Source: Roseovarius aestuarii
GTDB taxonomy: Bacteria; Pseudomonadota; Alphaproteobacteria; Rhodobacterales; Rhodobacteraceae
Reading direction: 5' to 3'
Assembly: GCA_027214255.1 (NCBI GenBank)
Contig: JAPWHL010000003.1
Span: 235,295 to 299,294, forward strand
DNA: 64,000 nucleotides
In this document: piece after piece, positions 34,616 through 41,823 of the stretch
Layout: each line of letters opens with the position of its first letter
Position numbering within the stretch: the first letter of the stretch is position 1
Position numbers and translations under genes: made by a program
The notes under the pieces: model-generated
The model's input: the letters and a program-made list of their open reading frames with translations, nothing else
Database searches by the model: none
Told to the model about the DNA's origin: nothing

Positions 34616-35275
34616 ATGAAATGGAACGTTCCGAATATCCTGACGCTTCTGCGTCTGCTCGCGGCACCCGGGGTGGCTGTGATGTTCTTGTATTTCACCC
34701 GCCCATGGGCGGATTGGTTTGCGTTGATCCTGTTCGTATCGGCGGCAATTACGGATTGGTTTGACGGATATCTGGCCCGGAGCTGGAAGCAGGAAACCCG
34801 ATTGGGTGCGATGCTGGACCCGATAGCGGACAAGGCGATGGTCGTGATCGCGCTGATGGTGATCGTCGGATATTCATCGATGTCGGCGTGGCTGGTTTTG
34901 CCGGCAACAGTGATCCTGTTCCGCGAAGTGTTCGTTTCAGGTCTGCGTGAGTTTCTGGGCGATGTCGCGGGCACCCTAAAGGTCACAAAGCTGGCTAAAT
35001 GGAAAACGACGGCGCAGATGGTGGCCATTGCAACCTTGTTTGCGCATGGCGTGTTTCAACATTATTTTGGCATGTCGATCTTTGGCATGGATCAGGCGAT
35101 GGTCGAGGCCATTCTGTCCGGTCAGGAAGAAGACGTTCTGGGCCTGTGGTGGAAACAGGCCGGCATGTATTACACCTCGCACGCGGGGTTGTGGCTGTTG
35201 TGGATTGCAGCCGCGCTGACATTAATTACCGGCGTTGATTATTTGCGGAAATCCTTGCTGCACCTGAAAGGATGA
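34616..35275 (+). CDS. pgsA: CDP-diacylglycerol--glycerol-3-phosphate 3-phosphatidyltransferase
   Basis: Makes phosphatidylglycerol phosphate, the committed step of acidic phospholipid synthesis in the inner membrane. The 219-residue protein begins MKWNVPNILTLLRLLAAPG and has the complete CDP-alcohol phosphotransferase motif DWFDGYLAR followed by GAMLDPIADK, with several membrane segments. An insertion near residues 140-180 (MDQAMVEAILSGQEEDVLG) is a soluble loop. It lies 74 nt after uvrC, a common arrangement, and 6 nt before moaD. Confidence 0.96.
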   Translation: MKWNVPNILTLLRLLAAPGVAVMFLYFTRPWADWFALILFVSAAITDWFDGYLARSWKQETRLGAMLDPIADKAMVVIALMVIVGYSSMSAWLVLPATVILFREVFVSGLREFLGDVAGTLKVTKLAKWKTTAQMVAIATLFAHGVFQHYFGMSIFGMDQAMVEAILSGQEEDVLGLWWKQAGMYYTSHAGLWLLWIAAALTLITGVDYLRKSLLHLKG

Positions 35276-35281
35276 TCACCG

Positions 35282-35527
35282 ATGGATGTGCTGTATTTTG
35301 CATGGGTTCGTGAACGGATCGGCGTGCCGCGCGAAACGGTTCAAACGGATGCCGAAACGGTGCTGGATCTGGTGGAAGAATTGCGCCGCCGCGAAGACCG
35401 CTATGAAGCGGCCTTTGCCGATATCACCGCGTTACGTGTGGCTGTGGATCAGGAACTGACCGAGTTTACCGCGCCTTTGAAAGATGCGCGAGAAGTGGCG
35501 TTTTTTCCGCCGATGACCGGGGGGTAG
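35282..35527 (+). CDS. moaD: Molybdopterin synthase sulfur carrier subunit
   Basis: An 81-residue ubiquitin-like sulfur carrier that delivers thiocarboxylate sulfur for molybdopterin. It begins MDVLYFAWVRERIGVPRE and ends in FFPPMTGG, with the required C-terminal Gly-Gly. Its TAG stop lies 3 nt before the moaE ATG, so the two subunits are coordinately made. Confidence 0.96.
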   Translation: MDVLYFAWVRERIGVPRETVQTDAETVLDLVEELRRREDRYEAAFADITALRVAVDQELTEFTAPLKDAREVAFFPPMTGG

Positions 35528-35530
35528 GTG

Positions 35531-35989
35531 ATGGATGTTCGCGTGCAGGAGGCCCCGTTTGATTTCGGGGTTGAGGCGAACGCCTTTGCCGCTGCGCAAT
35601 CCGGCATGGGCGCGGTTGTTACCTTTACCGGTATTGTGCGCGACCTGCCCGACGCGCCATTGTGTCATATGATGATCGAACACTATCCCGGTATGACGGA
35701 AAAGGCGTTGCACGGCATTGCTACCAAAGCACATGACCGATGGTCGCTGGGGGGGAGTCTGATCATTCATCGTTTTGGGCGTTTGGCCCCGGATGAGATG
35801 ATCATGATGGTGGCCACCGCGTCGCGCCACCGCAAGGATGCATTCGAGGCGGCAATGTATCTGATGGACTATCTGAAATCCCGCGCGCCGTTTTGGAAGC
35901 GCGAAGAAACGGCGCAAGGTAGTGCTTGGGTCGCCGCGCGCGATGAAGACGAGGCGGCACTGATCGATTGGTCAGAACCGCATGCGTGA
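35531..35989 (+). CDS. moaE: Molybdopterin synthase catalytic subunit
   Basis: The large subunit converting precursor Z to molybdopterin using MoaD thiocarboxylate. The 152-residue protein has GAVVTFTGIVRD, IEHYPGMTEKAL, ASRHRKDAFEAAMYLMDYLKSRAPFWKRE, with the conserved lysines and the FWKRE motif of MoaE. The ATG at 35531 is preferred; a GTG one codon earlier is in frame. Part of uvrC-pgsA-moaD-moaE. Confidence 0.96.
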   Translation: MDVRVQEAPFDFGVEANAFAAAQSGMGAVVTFTGIVRDLPDAPLCHMMIEHYPGMTEKALHGIATKAHDRWSLGGSLIIHRFGRLAPDEMIMMVATASRHRKDAFEAAMYLMDYLKSRAPFWKREETAQGSAWVAARDEDEAALIDWSEPHA

Positions 35990-36057
35990 CGCAAGGGCAG
36001 GGATTGCCCCATTTCCGATCCCGCGACAGGATGATCCGGCCCAGACCGGAGATTTTC

Positions 36058-36369
36058 ATGAGCGCGATCATTGACGACTACATCACCGAACTGTCCCCCA
36101 AGGTCGCAGGCACCCTACGAGGCACGGCCAAGCTGGTCATCACGGATGTGGGCAGTGTGTTGCTGGACGACACTGGCGCGCGCGCCGTCGAGTCCGAGCA
36201 CGAGCCCGCAGATGTAACGCTGATCGCGAGCGATGCGGTGTTTCGCGCCATTCTGTCGGGCGATCAGAACCCGGTGATGGCGTTTATGTCGGGCAAGTTG
36301 AAGGTAGATGGCGGCACACAGCGGGCGTTGAAGGTCAGCGCGATTTTGACGGGCGACGGGGCTGCGTAA
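36058..36369 (+). CDS. SCP2 sterol-binding domain protein
   Basis: A 103-residue stand-alone SCP2 (sterol carrier protein 2) domain, expected to bind a hydrophobic ligand such as an acyl chain or quinone. Conserved features are KLVITDVGSVLLDD, EPADVTLIASDAVFRAILSGDQNPVMAFMSGKLKVDGG and the tail MSGKLKV. The ATG at 36058 is chosen because the domain starts there; an in-frame extension to 35968 is rejected. It follows moaE by 68 nt and converges on the secreted gene at 36379. Confidence 0.9.
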   Translation: MSAIIDDYITELSPKVAGTLRGTAKLVITDVGSVLLDDTGARAVESEHEPADVTLIASDAVFRAILSGDQNPVMAFMSGKLKVDGGTQRALKVSAILTGDGAA

Positions 36370-36378
36370 CGGGCGTTT

Positions 36379-36726
36379 TCAGGTCTTTGCTCCTTCTTGC
36401 ATCGCATACAGCATCAACATCAAGGCATCCGATTGATTACGCCGCGTCGGCAGGGACAGTGCGTGATCGATCAGCCCAGAGGGGGCTTTGCGCATTTTCA
36501 GCACCTCATCCGGTGTCATCTCGCCAGACAGTTTACAACTCAGGTCGTCGTAAAACTTCTGGTTCAGATAGGTCGACCATTCGGCGATCATCGGGTCCTT
36601 GGCGGCCGTGAATACCTGACGCAGCGCATCTGTCAGGGCCGGGTCAGTGGCGTCACATGCCAAGGATGCAGTTGGAGCCGTCAGCAGGCAGAGCAGACCA
36701 ATGGCCGGGAAAAGTTTGCTTGTCAT
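36379..36726 (-). CDS. Small secreted protein of unknown function (divergent arm of the protease locus)
   Basis: A 115-residue protein I do not recognise. It has a signal peptide (MTSKLFPAIGLLCLLTAPTASLA, cleavage likely before Cys24). The mature part has two cysteines (CDATDP and DDLSCKLSG), a helical composition and an APSGLIDHALSLPTRRNQSDA segment. Its ATG overlaps the stop of the upstream regulator-like gene (36723-36726), so the two are one transcript. It points away from the six-gene secreted protease run at 37606-41813. An immunity/inhibitor or chaperone role for the exported enzymes is possible but only a guess. Confidence 0.7.
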   Translation of the reverse strand: MTSKLFPAIGLLCLLTAPTASLACDATDPALTDALRQVFTAAKDPMIAEWSTYLNQKFYDDLSCKLSGEMTPDEVLKMRKAPSGLIDHALSLPTRRNQSDALMLMLYAMQEGAKT

Positions 36727-37310
36727 AACGTCTCCTTCGGGGACAGCGGATTGGGCACTTCTGCGCGAATTTGGGCGAGGTATCGACCAAAGAAATCTTC
36801 GGCCTGCCCGCGCGATTGTACGATCTTGGATTGATAAGGGGTCATAACGCGGTCAATAAATCCGGCCGCCTCTAACGTTTCAATCACGCGCCGCCCTGTC
36901 TCCGGGGAAAACAGCATGATCGTCAGGCGCTGGACGTCTGCTTGATCCAACCCGGGGGTCGCGGATAAAAGATTGGCCTTGGCCTTTTGGATTTGGAGCG
37001 CGCTGAACACGCCCCGTTCCAGCCGGGGGACTTCCAAGCCCATCAGGCGGCGTTTTTCGGGCGTTTTGATCAGGTCGGACAATTGCGCATTATGGGCCAG
37101 AATATACGCTTCCAACCGATCAGGGTGGGTCGTCAGGTCAAAGGCACGTAGCAAAAAAAGAAACTCTGATAGAACAAAAACGTTCTCGCTGCGCAGCTTT
37201 TGCAGCATCATCGGATCGTCATCTTTGCAGGCTAAACACAGATTGTTGTGGAAATCTGTCTTGGCCCGGCGCAAACTCTCAACCGTGCGTATGTCTGTAT
37301 CTTGTGTCAT
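36723..37310 (-). CDS. Probable winged-helix regulator-like protein, unrecognised family
   Basis: A 195-residue cytoplasmic protein that I cannot place in a named family. Its C-terminal third has the shape of a winged helix: a helix KAKANLLSATPG, a second helix LDQADVQRLTIMLF, a recognition-helix-like SPETGRRVIETLEAAGFIDRV and a wing-like MTPYQSKIVQSRG. The middle is mostly helical, with FLLRAFDLTTHPDRLEAYILAHNAQL. An LCLACKDDD cysteine pair lies near residues 20-23. A perfect 9-1-9 palindrome lies 41-60 nt upstream of its start, in the shared region with the divergent secreted operon, which fits an autoregulated local regulator. This is inference from pattern only. Confidence 0.6.
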   Translation of the reverse strand: MTQDTDIRTVESLRRAKTDFHNNLCLACKDDDPMMLQKLRSENVFVLSEFLFLLRAFDLTTHPDRLEAYILAHNAQLSDLIKTPEKRRLMGLEVPRLERGVFSALQIQKAKANLLSATPGLDQADVQRLTIMLFSPETGRRVIETLEAAGFIDRVMTPYQSKIVQSRGQAEDFFGRYLAQIRAEVPNPLSPKETL

Positions 37311-37605
37311 TGCAACCTATGAATAGGGCAGGGGATGGCCATTTGAAAATGCCAACTAATAATTAGTTGGGCAACTAAAAATCAGAGCCGGTCACCACAG
37401 TTGAGTGAAGCACAGTGCCGGGCTATCTTTGGGACTGCTGCAGGCCGTGATGTGAAGGATGGGATATGGATAAACTAAATCAACAGACCAAATGCCCGGG
37501 GTATGATGCCCGTCAACGTGGCGTTCTGTCCCCGCGCCCGGCACCTTATCATAATGGGCCTTGCTTGCCCGCCCTAAACAGCCCCGTTTCGCAGGAGCAG
37601 ATCCG
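37311..37605. other. Divergent promoter region of the secreted-protein locus
   Basis: This 295-nt region separates the minus-strand regulator-like gene from the plus-strand secreted operon. It contains the palindrome at 37352-37370 and a third half-site-like CAACTAAAA just to its right (from 37372). No protein-coding frame is convincing. I could not identify -35/-10 boxes with confidence on either strand. Confidence 0.5.
37352..37370. promoter_or_regulatory. Perfect palindromic operator-like site
   Basis: CCAACTAATAATTAGTTGG is a perfect inverted repeat of 9 bp around one central base. It lies 41 nt upstream of the regulator-like gene (minus) and about 235 nt upstream of the first secreted gene (plus). 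A dimeric winged-helix or TetR-type protein could bind it. Confidence 0.65.
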
Positions 37606-38148
37606 ATGACCTTACCCAATTTTACCGTGCGCCGCAGCGCTATTGTCTTGTCGCTTTGTAGTGGGCTTGCCGTGTTGGGCTGCGCCGGTGAACTGACCCA
37701 GATGGGTCAGTCGAGGTCTGTCGCCTCGACGCCATCAACCGCAACAAAGCCTGCCCGGGTCGCGCCAAAGTCTAAGCCGGTCAAGGCCGTGGCAAGCTCA
37801 ACCACAAAGGCCGCGCCGATGACCCGTTCTGCCGTTACCATGTCCAAACGCGAGGATATTGCGCTAAGCGTATTCTACCTGGAGCGTATTATGGTGCCTG
37901 CGGGGTCTGAACTGACCCTGCGCGCCAACGGCGATGGATCCGGCGCCCCGTCAGTCAAATCGACCAAGGTAAAGTCGGGGCCGCCTTATTCCGTATCCAT
38001 GCCCGTCGATACCGGCGAAGGTGCATACCCGATGACGGTTCAGGCGACACTGACCTCGACCATCGGGCACGTTCTGAGCGGTAGCGTGACATTGACCGAA
38101 AAGCCGACAGGCCCGGTTGAAATCGTCATGCGCACGAAATCCGAATAA
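37606..38148 (+). CDS. Lipoprotein, first gene of the secreted operon
   Basis: A 180-residue protein of unknown function. The N-terminus is a lipoprotein signal: basic TVRRS, hydrophobic AIVLSLCSGLAV, and lipobox VLGC with Cys26. The mature N-terminal ~60 residues are low complexity (Ser/Thr/Ala/Lys/Pro), a flexible linker. The C-terminal half looks like a small beta-rich domain (RIMVPAGSELTLRANGDG ... GHVLSGSVTLTEKPTGPVEIVMRTKSE). The ATG follows GCAGGAGCAGATCCG. It lies 12 nt before the DUF4384-like gene. Confidence 0.82.
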   Translation: MTLPNFTVRRSAIVLSLCSGLAVLGCAGELTQMGQSRSVASTPSTATKPARVAPKSKPVKAVASSTTKAAPMTRSAVTMSKREDIALSVFYLERIMVPAGSELTLRANGDGSGAPSVKSTKVKSGPPYSVSMPVDTGEGAYPMTVQATLTSTIGHVLSGSVTLTEKPTGPVEIVMRTKSE

Positions 38149-38160
38149 GGAGAGACTGAA

Positions 38161-38715
38161 TTGAATTCCGCATTTTCCAAACCGTTTCTTTTCCTGTCGG
38201 CAGCCGTGTTGTCGCTGGCTCCGATGGTGGCCAAGGCCGAGTGTATCGATGCCTATATGACGGGCCTGACCGAGTATGAGCAGGGCATGACAACGTCCAA
38301 GCCGTCCTTTCGGGTGAATGAGCTGTTGGTGCTCTGTTTTACCCCGCAGCAGTCGGGCCATGTCGCGGTGTTTGATGCGCCCATAGAAGGCGATTTCCAG
38401 CAACTTTACCCGAATGCCCTGACCCATCCTGATGGTGAAATGTCCGCCCCGGTCGAAGCGGGCCAGCAATATTGTTTTGGCGGGCGCGATACTTTTCCGC
38501 TCTATCACCCGCCAGAAGAGGGTGTCGGGCTGGGAAAAATTTCAATCGCACTGACGTCGCAACCGGATTTCCAGCTGGGTGTGGATGATTATGCCATTCC
38601 GGGTCAAAAAGTTACGCGTTCGACGATGAACTTGCATCTGAGCAATTATCAAAGGTCTGCAGCGACATGCGACGCCCGCGACGTGACCTATCTTGATTAC
38701 CGCATCACGAATTGA
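38161..38715 (+). CDS. Secreted DUF4384-like protein
   Basis: A 184-residue exported protein starting at TTG (38161), preceded by AAGGAGAGACTGAA, a strong ribosome site that decides the start. The signal peptide spans about residues 1-27 (FLFLSAAVLSLAPMVAKA). The mature part has FRVNELLVLCFTPQQSGHVAVFDA followed by LYPNALTHPDGEMSAPVEAGQQY, the pattern I associate with DUF4384 domains, which are often found in surface or caspase-like proteins. Several cysteines could form disulfides. It lies between the lipoprotein gene and the serine protease gene. Confidence 0.75.
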   Translation: MNSAFSKPFLFLSAAVLSLAPMVAKAECIDAYMTGLTEYEQGMTTSKPSFRVNELLVLCFTPQQSGHVAVFDAPIEGDFQQLYPNALTHPDGEMSAPVEAGQQYCFGGRDTFPLYHPPEEGVGLGKISIALTSQPDFQLGVDDYAIPGQKVTRSTMNLHLSNYQRSAATCDARDVTYLDYRITN

Positions 38716-38729
38716 TCGGAGATATAGAC

Positions 38730-39578
38730 ATGAAACAGTTTTTGACCAAGGCCCTGACGACGGCTGTCTTGTCGCTGGGCATGGCCAGCGCCGTGATCGC
38801 ACAGGCGCAGATGGAATGCATTGACCCCAAGTCGGATCAACCGGTGTTGCGGATCGTTAACGGCGACCGCGCGAAACCCGGAGAGTGGCCGTTTATTGTG
38901 GGGCTGTATCACCAAGGTTACGGGATGCAGTTTTGCGGTGGATCGCTGATCAATCAACAATGGGTTCTGACCGCCGCGCATTGCTGGGGCGAAGAAATGG
39001 CCCCCAAGGATGTATCGTTGCACCGTTCTGCCCCGGATGGTCAGTTGAACCCAGATGGGCGAAGTGTCGCAAAGCTGATCGTGCATCCCGGCTATGATCC
39101 GAATGATGCGAACGTGCATGACATTGCACTGGTCAAGCTCAGTGCGCCGTTCGACATTCCAAACAGTCAGCTTGCCATCCTGCCCTCCAAAGAGGTCGAG
39201 GCCAAACTGGCCGCCGTGCGTACCTGTTCGGAAGTGGCCGGATGGGGGTCGCTGGAAATGGGCGCGGCGTCGGGATCGCGCTATTTAATGAGCGTGAACG
39301 TGCGCCAGTTGGCAACCGATGTCTGTCGCCAAAGCTATGGCGGAGGGGTGCGATCGGGCACCGGGCCGCATTTGTGCGCAGGTTATCAAGAGGGCGGCAA
39401 AGATAGCTGTCAGGGCGATAGCGGTGGGCCATTGATCGTGCGGGACGGGCCGACGGGCTATCTACAGGTCGGCGTTGTCAGCTTTGGCAAGGGGTGTGCG
39501 TTGCAAGGCTATCCCGGGGTTTACGCCCGCGTGTCCGATCACCGCGACTGGATATTTCAGCAGGTCGAGGCCAACTGA
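38730..39578 (+). CDS. Secreted trypsin-like serine protease (S1 family)
   Basis: A 282-residue exported zymogen. Signal peptide about residues 1-25. The activation site is R41-IVNG, the classical trypsin N-terminus after cleavage. The catalytic triad is complete: His84 in TAAHC, Asp131 in HDIALVKL, and Ser231 in CQGDSGGP. Asp225 six residues before the Ser matches the trypsin S1-pocket Asp, predicting cleavage after Lys/Arg. Several cysteine pairs fit S1 disulfides. The start MKQFLTKAL at 38730 is preferred to an ATG six codons upstream. It lies 14 nt after the DUF4384 gene and 5 nt before the metallopeptidase gene. Confidence 0.93.
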   Translation: MKQFLTKALTTAVLSLGMASAVIAQAQMECIDPKSDQPVLRIVNGDRAKPGEWPFIVGLYHQGYGMQFCGGSLINQQWVLTAAHCWGEEMAPKDVSLHRSAPDGQLNPDGRSVAKLIVHPGYDPNDANVHDIALVKLSAPFDIPNSQLAILPSKEVEAKLAAVRTCSEVAGWGSLEMGAASGSRYLMSVNVRQLATDVCRQSYGGGVRSGTGPHLCAGYQEGGKDSCQGDSGGPLIVRDGPTGYLQVGVVSFGKGCALQGYPGVYARVSDHRDWIFQQVEAN

Positions 39579-39583
39579 TCGCG

Positions 39584-40240
39584 ATGCGCCTGCGTGCCGC
39601 ATATCTTGCCGCCGGGCTGGGGGCTGTCATGATGGCAGGCCCCGGTGCCGCGGTGGCAGGGTGTTCGGGCCCGTTTCAGTTTCCGGTCGAAGATCTGGAT
39701 CAGTCGGTCTTTCGTCAGGTGCTCGAGGTGACGCGGGACGAAATCGAGCGCTTCTTTGATTTCACTTTTGATGCGTTTTGCATGGATGATGAAGAATATG
39801 GCGCGTACTATGATATCCGCGCGAACACTCTGGTCGTGGGAACGCAGTTCTTTCTGGATGTCGCGAACCCTCCGGGCAATATCAATCGCGCCATCGGTGT
39901 TATCGCGCATGAGGCGGCGCATGCCTTTCAGACCAAGCACGGCCTGCTGAATATGTTGATCGAAACCAACCCGCACCGTGTTAAGTGTATTGAACTGCAT
40001 GCAGATTTTCTGGCAGGCGGGTACATGGGGTGGCGCGCGCGGCAGTATGATATCGATGTTAGCAAAATGACCGAGATGTTCTTTGATCTGGGCGACGACA
40101 TGACCCAGAATGATGGGCATCACGGATTGGGGCCCGAGCGGTTCTTGTCATTTCGGCAGGGATTTAACACCGTGACGGATGACGAAATTACACTTTCAAG
40201 TATGGGGATAGCATATGTTTCTCAAGCAAAATGCGATTAA
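39584..40240 (+). CDS. Secreted HExxH zinc metallopeptidase
   Basis: A 218-residue protein with a signal peptide (AAYLAAGLGAVMMAGPGAAVA, cleavage near residue 25). The zinc motif is VIAHEAAHAFQ (His109, Glu110, His113), followed 24 residues later by IELHADFLAGGYMGWR (Glu137). This resembles the E(L)xAD motif of neutral zinc metallopeptidases (YpfJ-like) and M48 relatives. The tail of the gene overlaps the next secreted gene by 26 nt. It lies 5 nt after the serine protease stop. Substrate unknown. Confidence 0.83.
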   Translation: MRLRAAYLAAGLGAVMMAGPGAAVAGCSGPFQFPVEDLDQSVFRQVLEVTRDEIERFFDFTFDAFCMDDEEYGAYYDIRANTLVVGTQFFLDVANPPGNINRAIGVIAHEAAHAFQTKHGLLNMLIETNPHRVKCIELHADFLAGGYMGWRARQYDIDVSKMTEMFFDLGDDMTQNDGHHGLGPERFLSFRQGFNTVTDDEITLSSMGIAYVSQAKCD

Positions 40241-40916
40241 GGCGGGCGCATGTCTGGTGCTAATGACGCTGGCTGCACCTGTTGCGGCACAGCAACTGCG
40301 AATGAATGTCGGATGTCCGACGCTCGGCAGTGCAGATATTGGGAAATATACCATCGATCAGCTGAATAAACTTTGCCACAATAATACTGGCACCTCCGCG
40401 ACGTCGATAAGCAGCTCGGGCAGTCAACCTACCGAGGCAGTGGTCTCGGCCGAAAACGGAGCTGCGCTAAGTTGCGGCCAGCACAAGGCGCTGGCGGCGT
40501 TTGCGCGCATGAACCCCGGTTTCGTCGAGGGCGAAACATCGGCGGCTGTGGTGGAAAAGTATTGTGCCGGCAAACCGGATGATGCCGCACCCGGCGGCAG
40601 TCAGGTGGGGGGCGATCTGTTGACCGGCGTCTTTGGGTTTGAACGCGGATATTACAACACCTACAGCGGGGCCAAGGGACGCATCTGCAAAACCTATTAT
40701 TCTGGTAAGGCGTTTCTGGACAAAGGCACGATCGAGCTGAATTCGGGCGGGCACACGTGGCGCGGGACGATCAGCTCAAACTCCTATATTTCGATCACAC
40801 GCGATGGGGTCACGCCCCGTCCGAAAAACCATACGGTGATTTCCGGCCCGATGTTGAGTGCCGAGTTGTATAATGGATATTGCGGCAGCGGCTTTTTCCG
40901 CCTTACGGCACAGTAG
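40215..40916 (+). CDS. Secreted cysteine-containing protein of unknown function
   Basis: A 233-residue protein with a signal peptide (AIKAGACLVLMTLAAPVAAQ). I do not recognise a family. The mature part has a linker-like Ser/Thr stretch (TGTSATSISSSGS), a cysteine-framed helical segment (CGQHKALAAFARMNPGF ... AVVEKYC), and a C-terminal domain with YYNTYSGAKGRICKTYY and GTISSNSYISITRDG, probably beta-rich and ending with NGYCGSGFFRLTAQ. The even number of cysteines suggests disulfides. It overlaps the upstream metallopeptidase gene by 26 nt and its stop is 6 nt before the next ATG. Confidence 0.75.
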   Translation: MFLKQNAIKAGACLVLMTLAAPVAAQQLRMNVGCPTLGSADIGKYTIDQLNKLCHNNTGTSATSISSSGSQPTEAVVSAENGAALSCGQHKALAAFARMNPGFVEGETSAAVVEKYCAGKPDDAAPGGSQVGGDLLTGVFGFERGYYNTYSGAKGRICKTYYSGKAFLDKGTIELNSGGHTWRGTISSNSYISITRDGVTPRPKNHTVISGPMLSAELYNGYCGSGFFRLTAQ

Positions 40917-40922
40917 GTGAAG

Positions 40923-41813
40923 ATGTTTGACCTTGTAAAACGGGCCGCTTTGGCGGCGATCCTAATCTGGACGAGCCACGGTGCCGCAATGGCGCAATCG
41001 GGCGAAGACTGCCTTTCGCCCGCCAGCCTGCGGGACGGAGATGTCCGGCGAAACGCGGCCTTGTTTGCTTCGGGCAGCGGCCTGTGTTTGTCCGAATTGC
41101 AGTTCGAGGAGAACGGTCTGACATGGACCTTGACGGTGATTGACAACACTCGCCATTCCAAAGGGCCAACGTTTTACCTGCTGCACGATAACGAGGATTC
41201 TGCGTTCGAGACCGCATTGTACGGTATCCGTAAATACGGTGGTAAACTGGTGGCGGTCGAGTCAGGCAACAATCGTGAATTCAACGGACAGGACCCCAAC
41301 CGCAATTTCGGCGCAACGGCCAAGGCAACCGCGCCATGTCGCGACATGCGCCGCAAGCCCGCGCCGCTGTTTACGCAGTTTATGCTGGACCTGCGCGACG
41401 CCAGCCCGAATTTTGTTCTGACGTTGCATAATAATGCCAACGGCCATTCCGGTAATGGGGGCAGTGGGGGCATCAGTATCGAACGTTCCAGTTCGGTGAT
41501 GAAAGGGTTGAAGGCGCCCAGTGGCGGGGACGAAGATGATGCGATCCTGCTGGCCGGAACACAGCCCTATGAGCAGGACAAGCAGGCACAAAAGGCCACG
41601 GCACAGTTCCACAAGGCCGGGGTAAACGTGATTTACGAACATGTTCTGCCCGAACGCAACGATTGTTCATTCTCGAACTATGTCGTGCTGAATCGCATCG
41701 CGCCCTATTACAATATCGAGGCGCAGCACGGCCACACGGCTCAGCAAAAGGCGATGCTGGACGTGCTTATGAAATTTCACCGGATGAAAGTGCGGGACCG
41801 GGCGGTGAAATAG
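40923..41813 (+). CDS. Secreted M14-like zinc carboxypeptidase
   Basis: A 296-residue exported protein with a signal peptide ending AAMAQ. Zinc carboxypeptidase features can be read in order: LLHDNEDS with His88 and Glu91 (HxxE), an arginine-bearing GNNREFNGQDPNRNF (the DPNRNF box is characteristic), FVLTLHNN with His169 as third ligand, and late YNIEAQHGH, where a Glu could be the catalytic base. The spacing fits the M14/aspartoacylase clan. It is the last gene of the secreted run, and converges on the ubiH-type gene with a 10-nt gap. The ATG at 40923 or a GTG at 40917 may start it. Confidence 0.75.
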   Translation: MFDLVKRAALAAILIWTSHGAAMAQSGEDCLSPASLRDGDVRRNAALFASGSGLCLSELQFEENGLTWTLTVIDNTRHSKGPTFYLLHDNEDSAFETALYGIRKYGGKLVAVESGNNREFNGQDPNRNFGATAKATAPCRDMRRKPAPLFTQFMLDLRDASPNFVLTLHNNANGHSGNGGSGGISIERSSSVMKGLKAPSGGDEDDAILLAGTQPYEQDKQAQKATAQFHKAGVNVIYEHVLPERNDCSFSNYVVLNRIAPYYNIEAQHGHTAQQKAMLDVLMKFHRMKVRDRAVK

Positions 41814-41823
41814 AGCCGGTATG

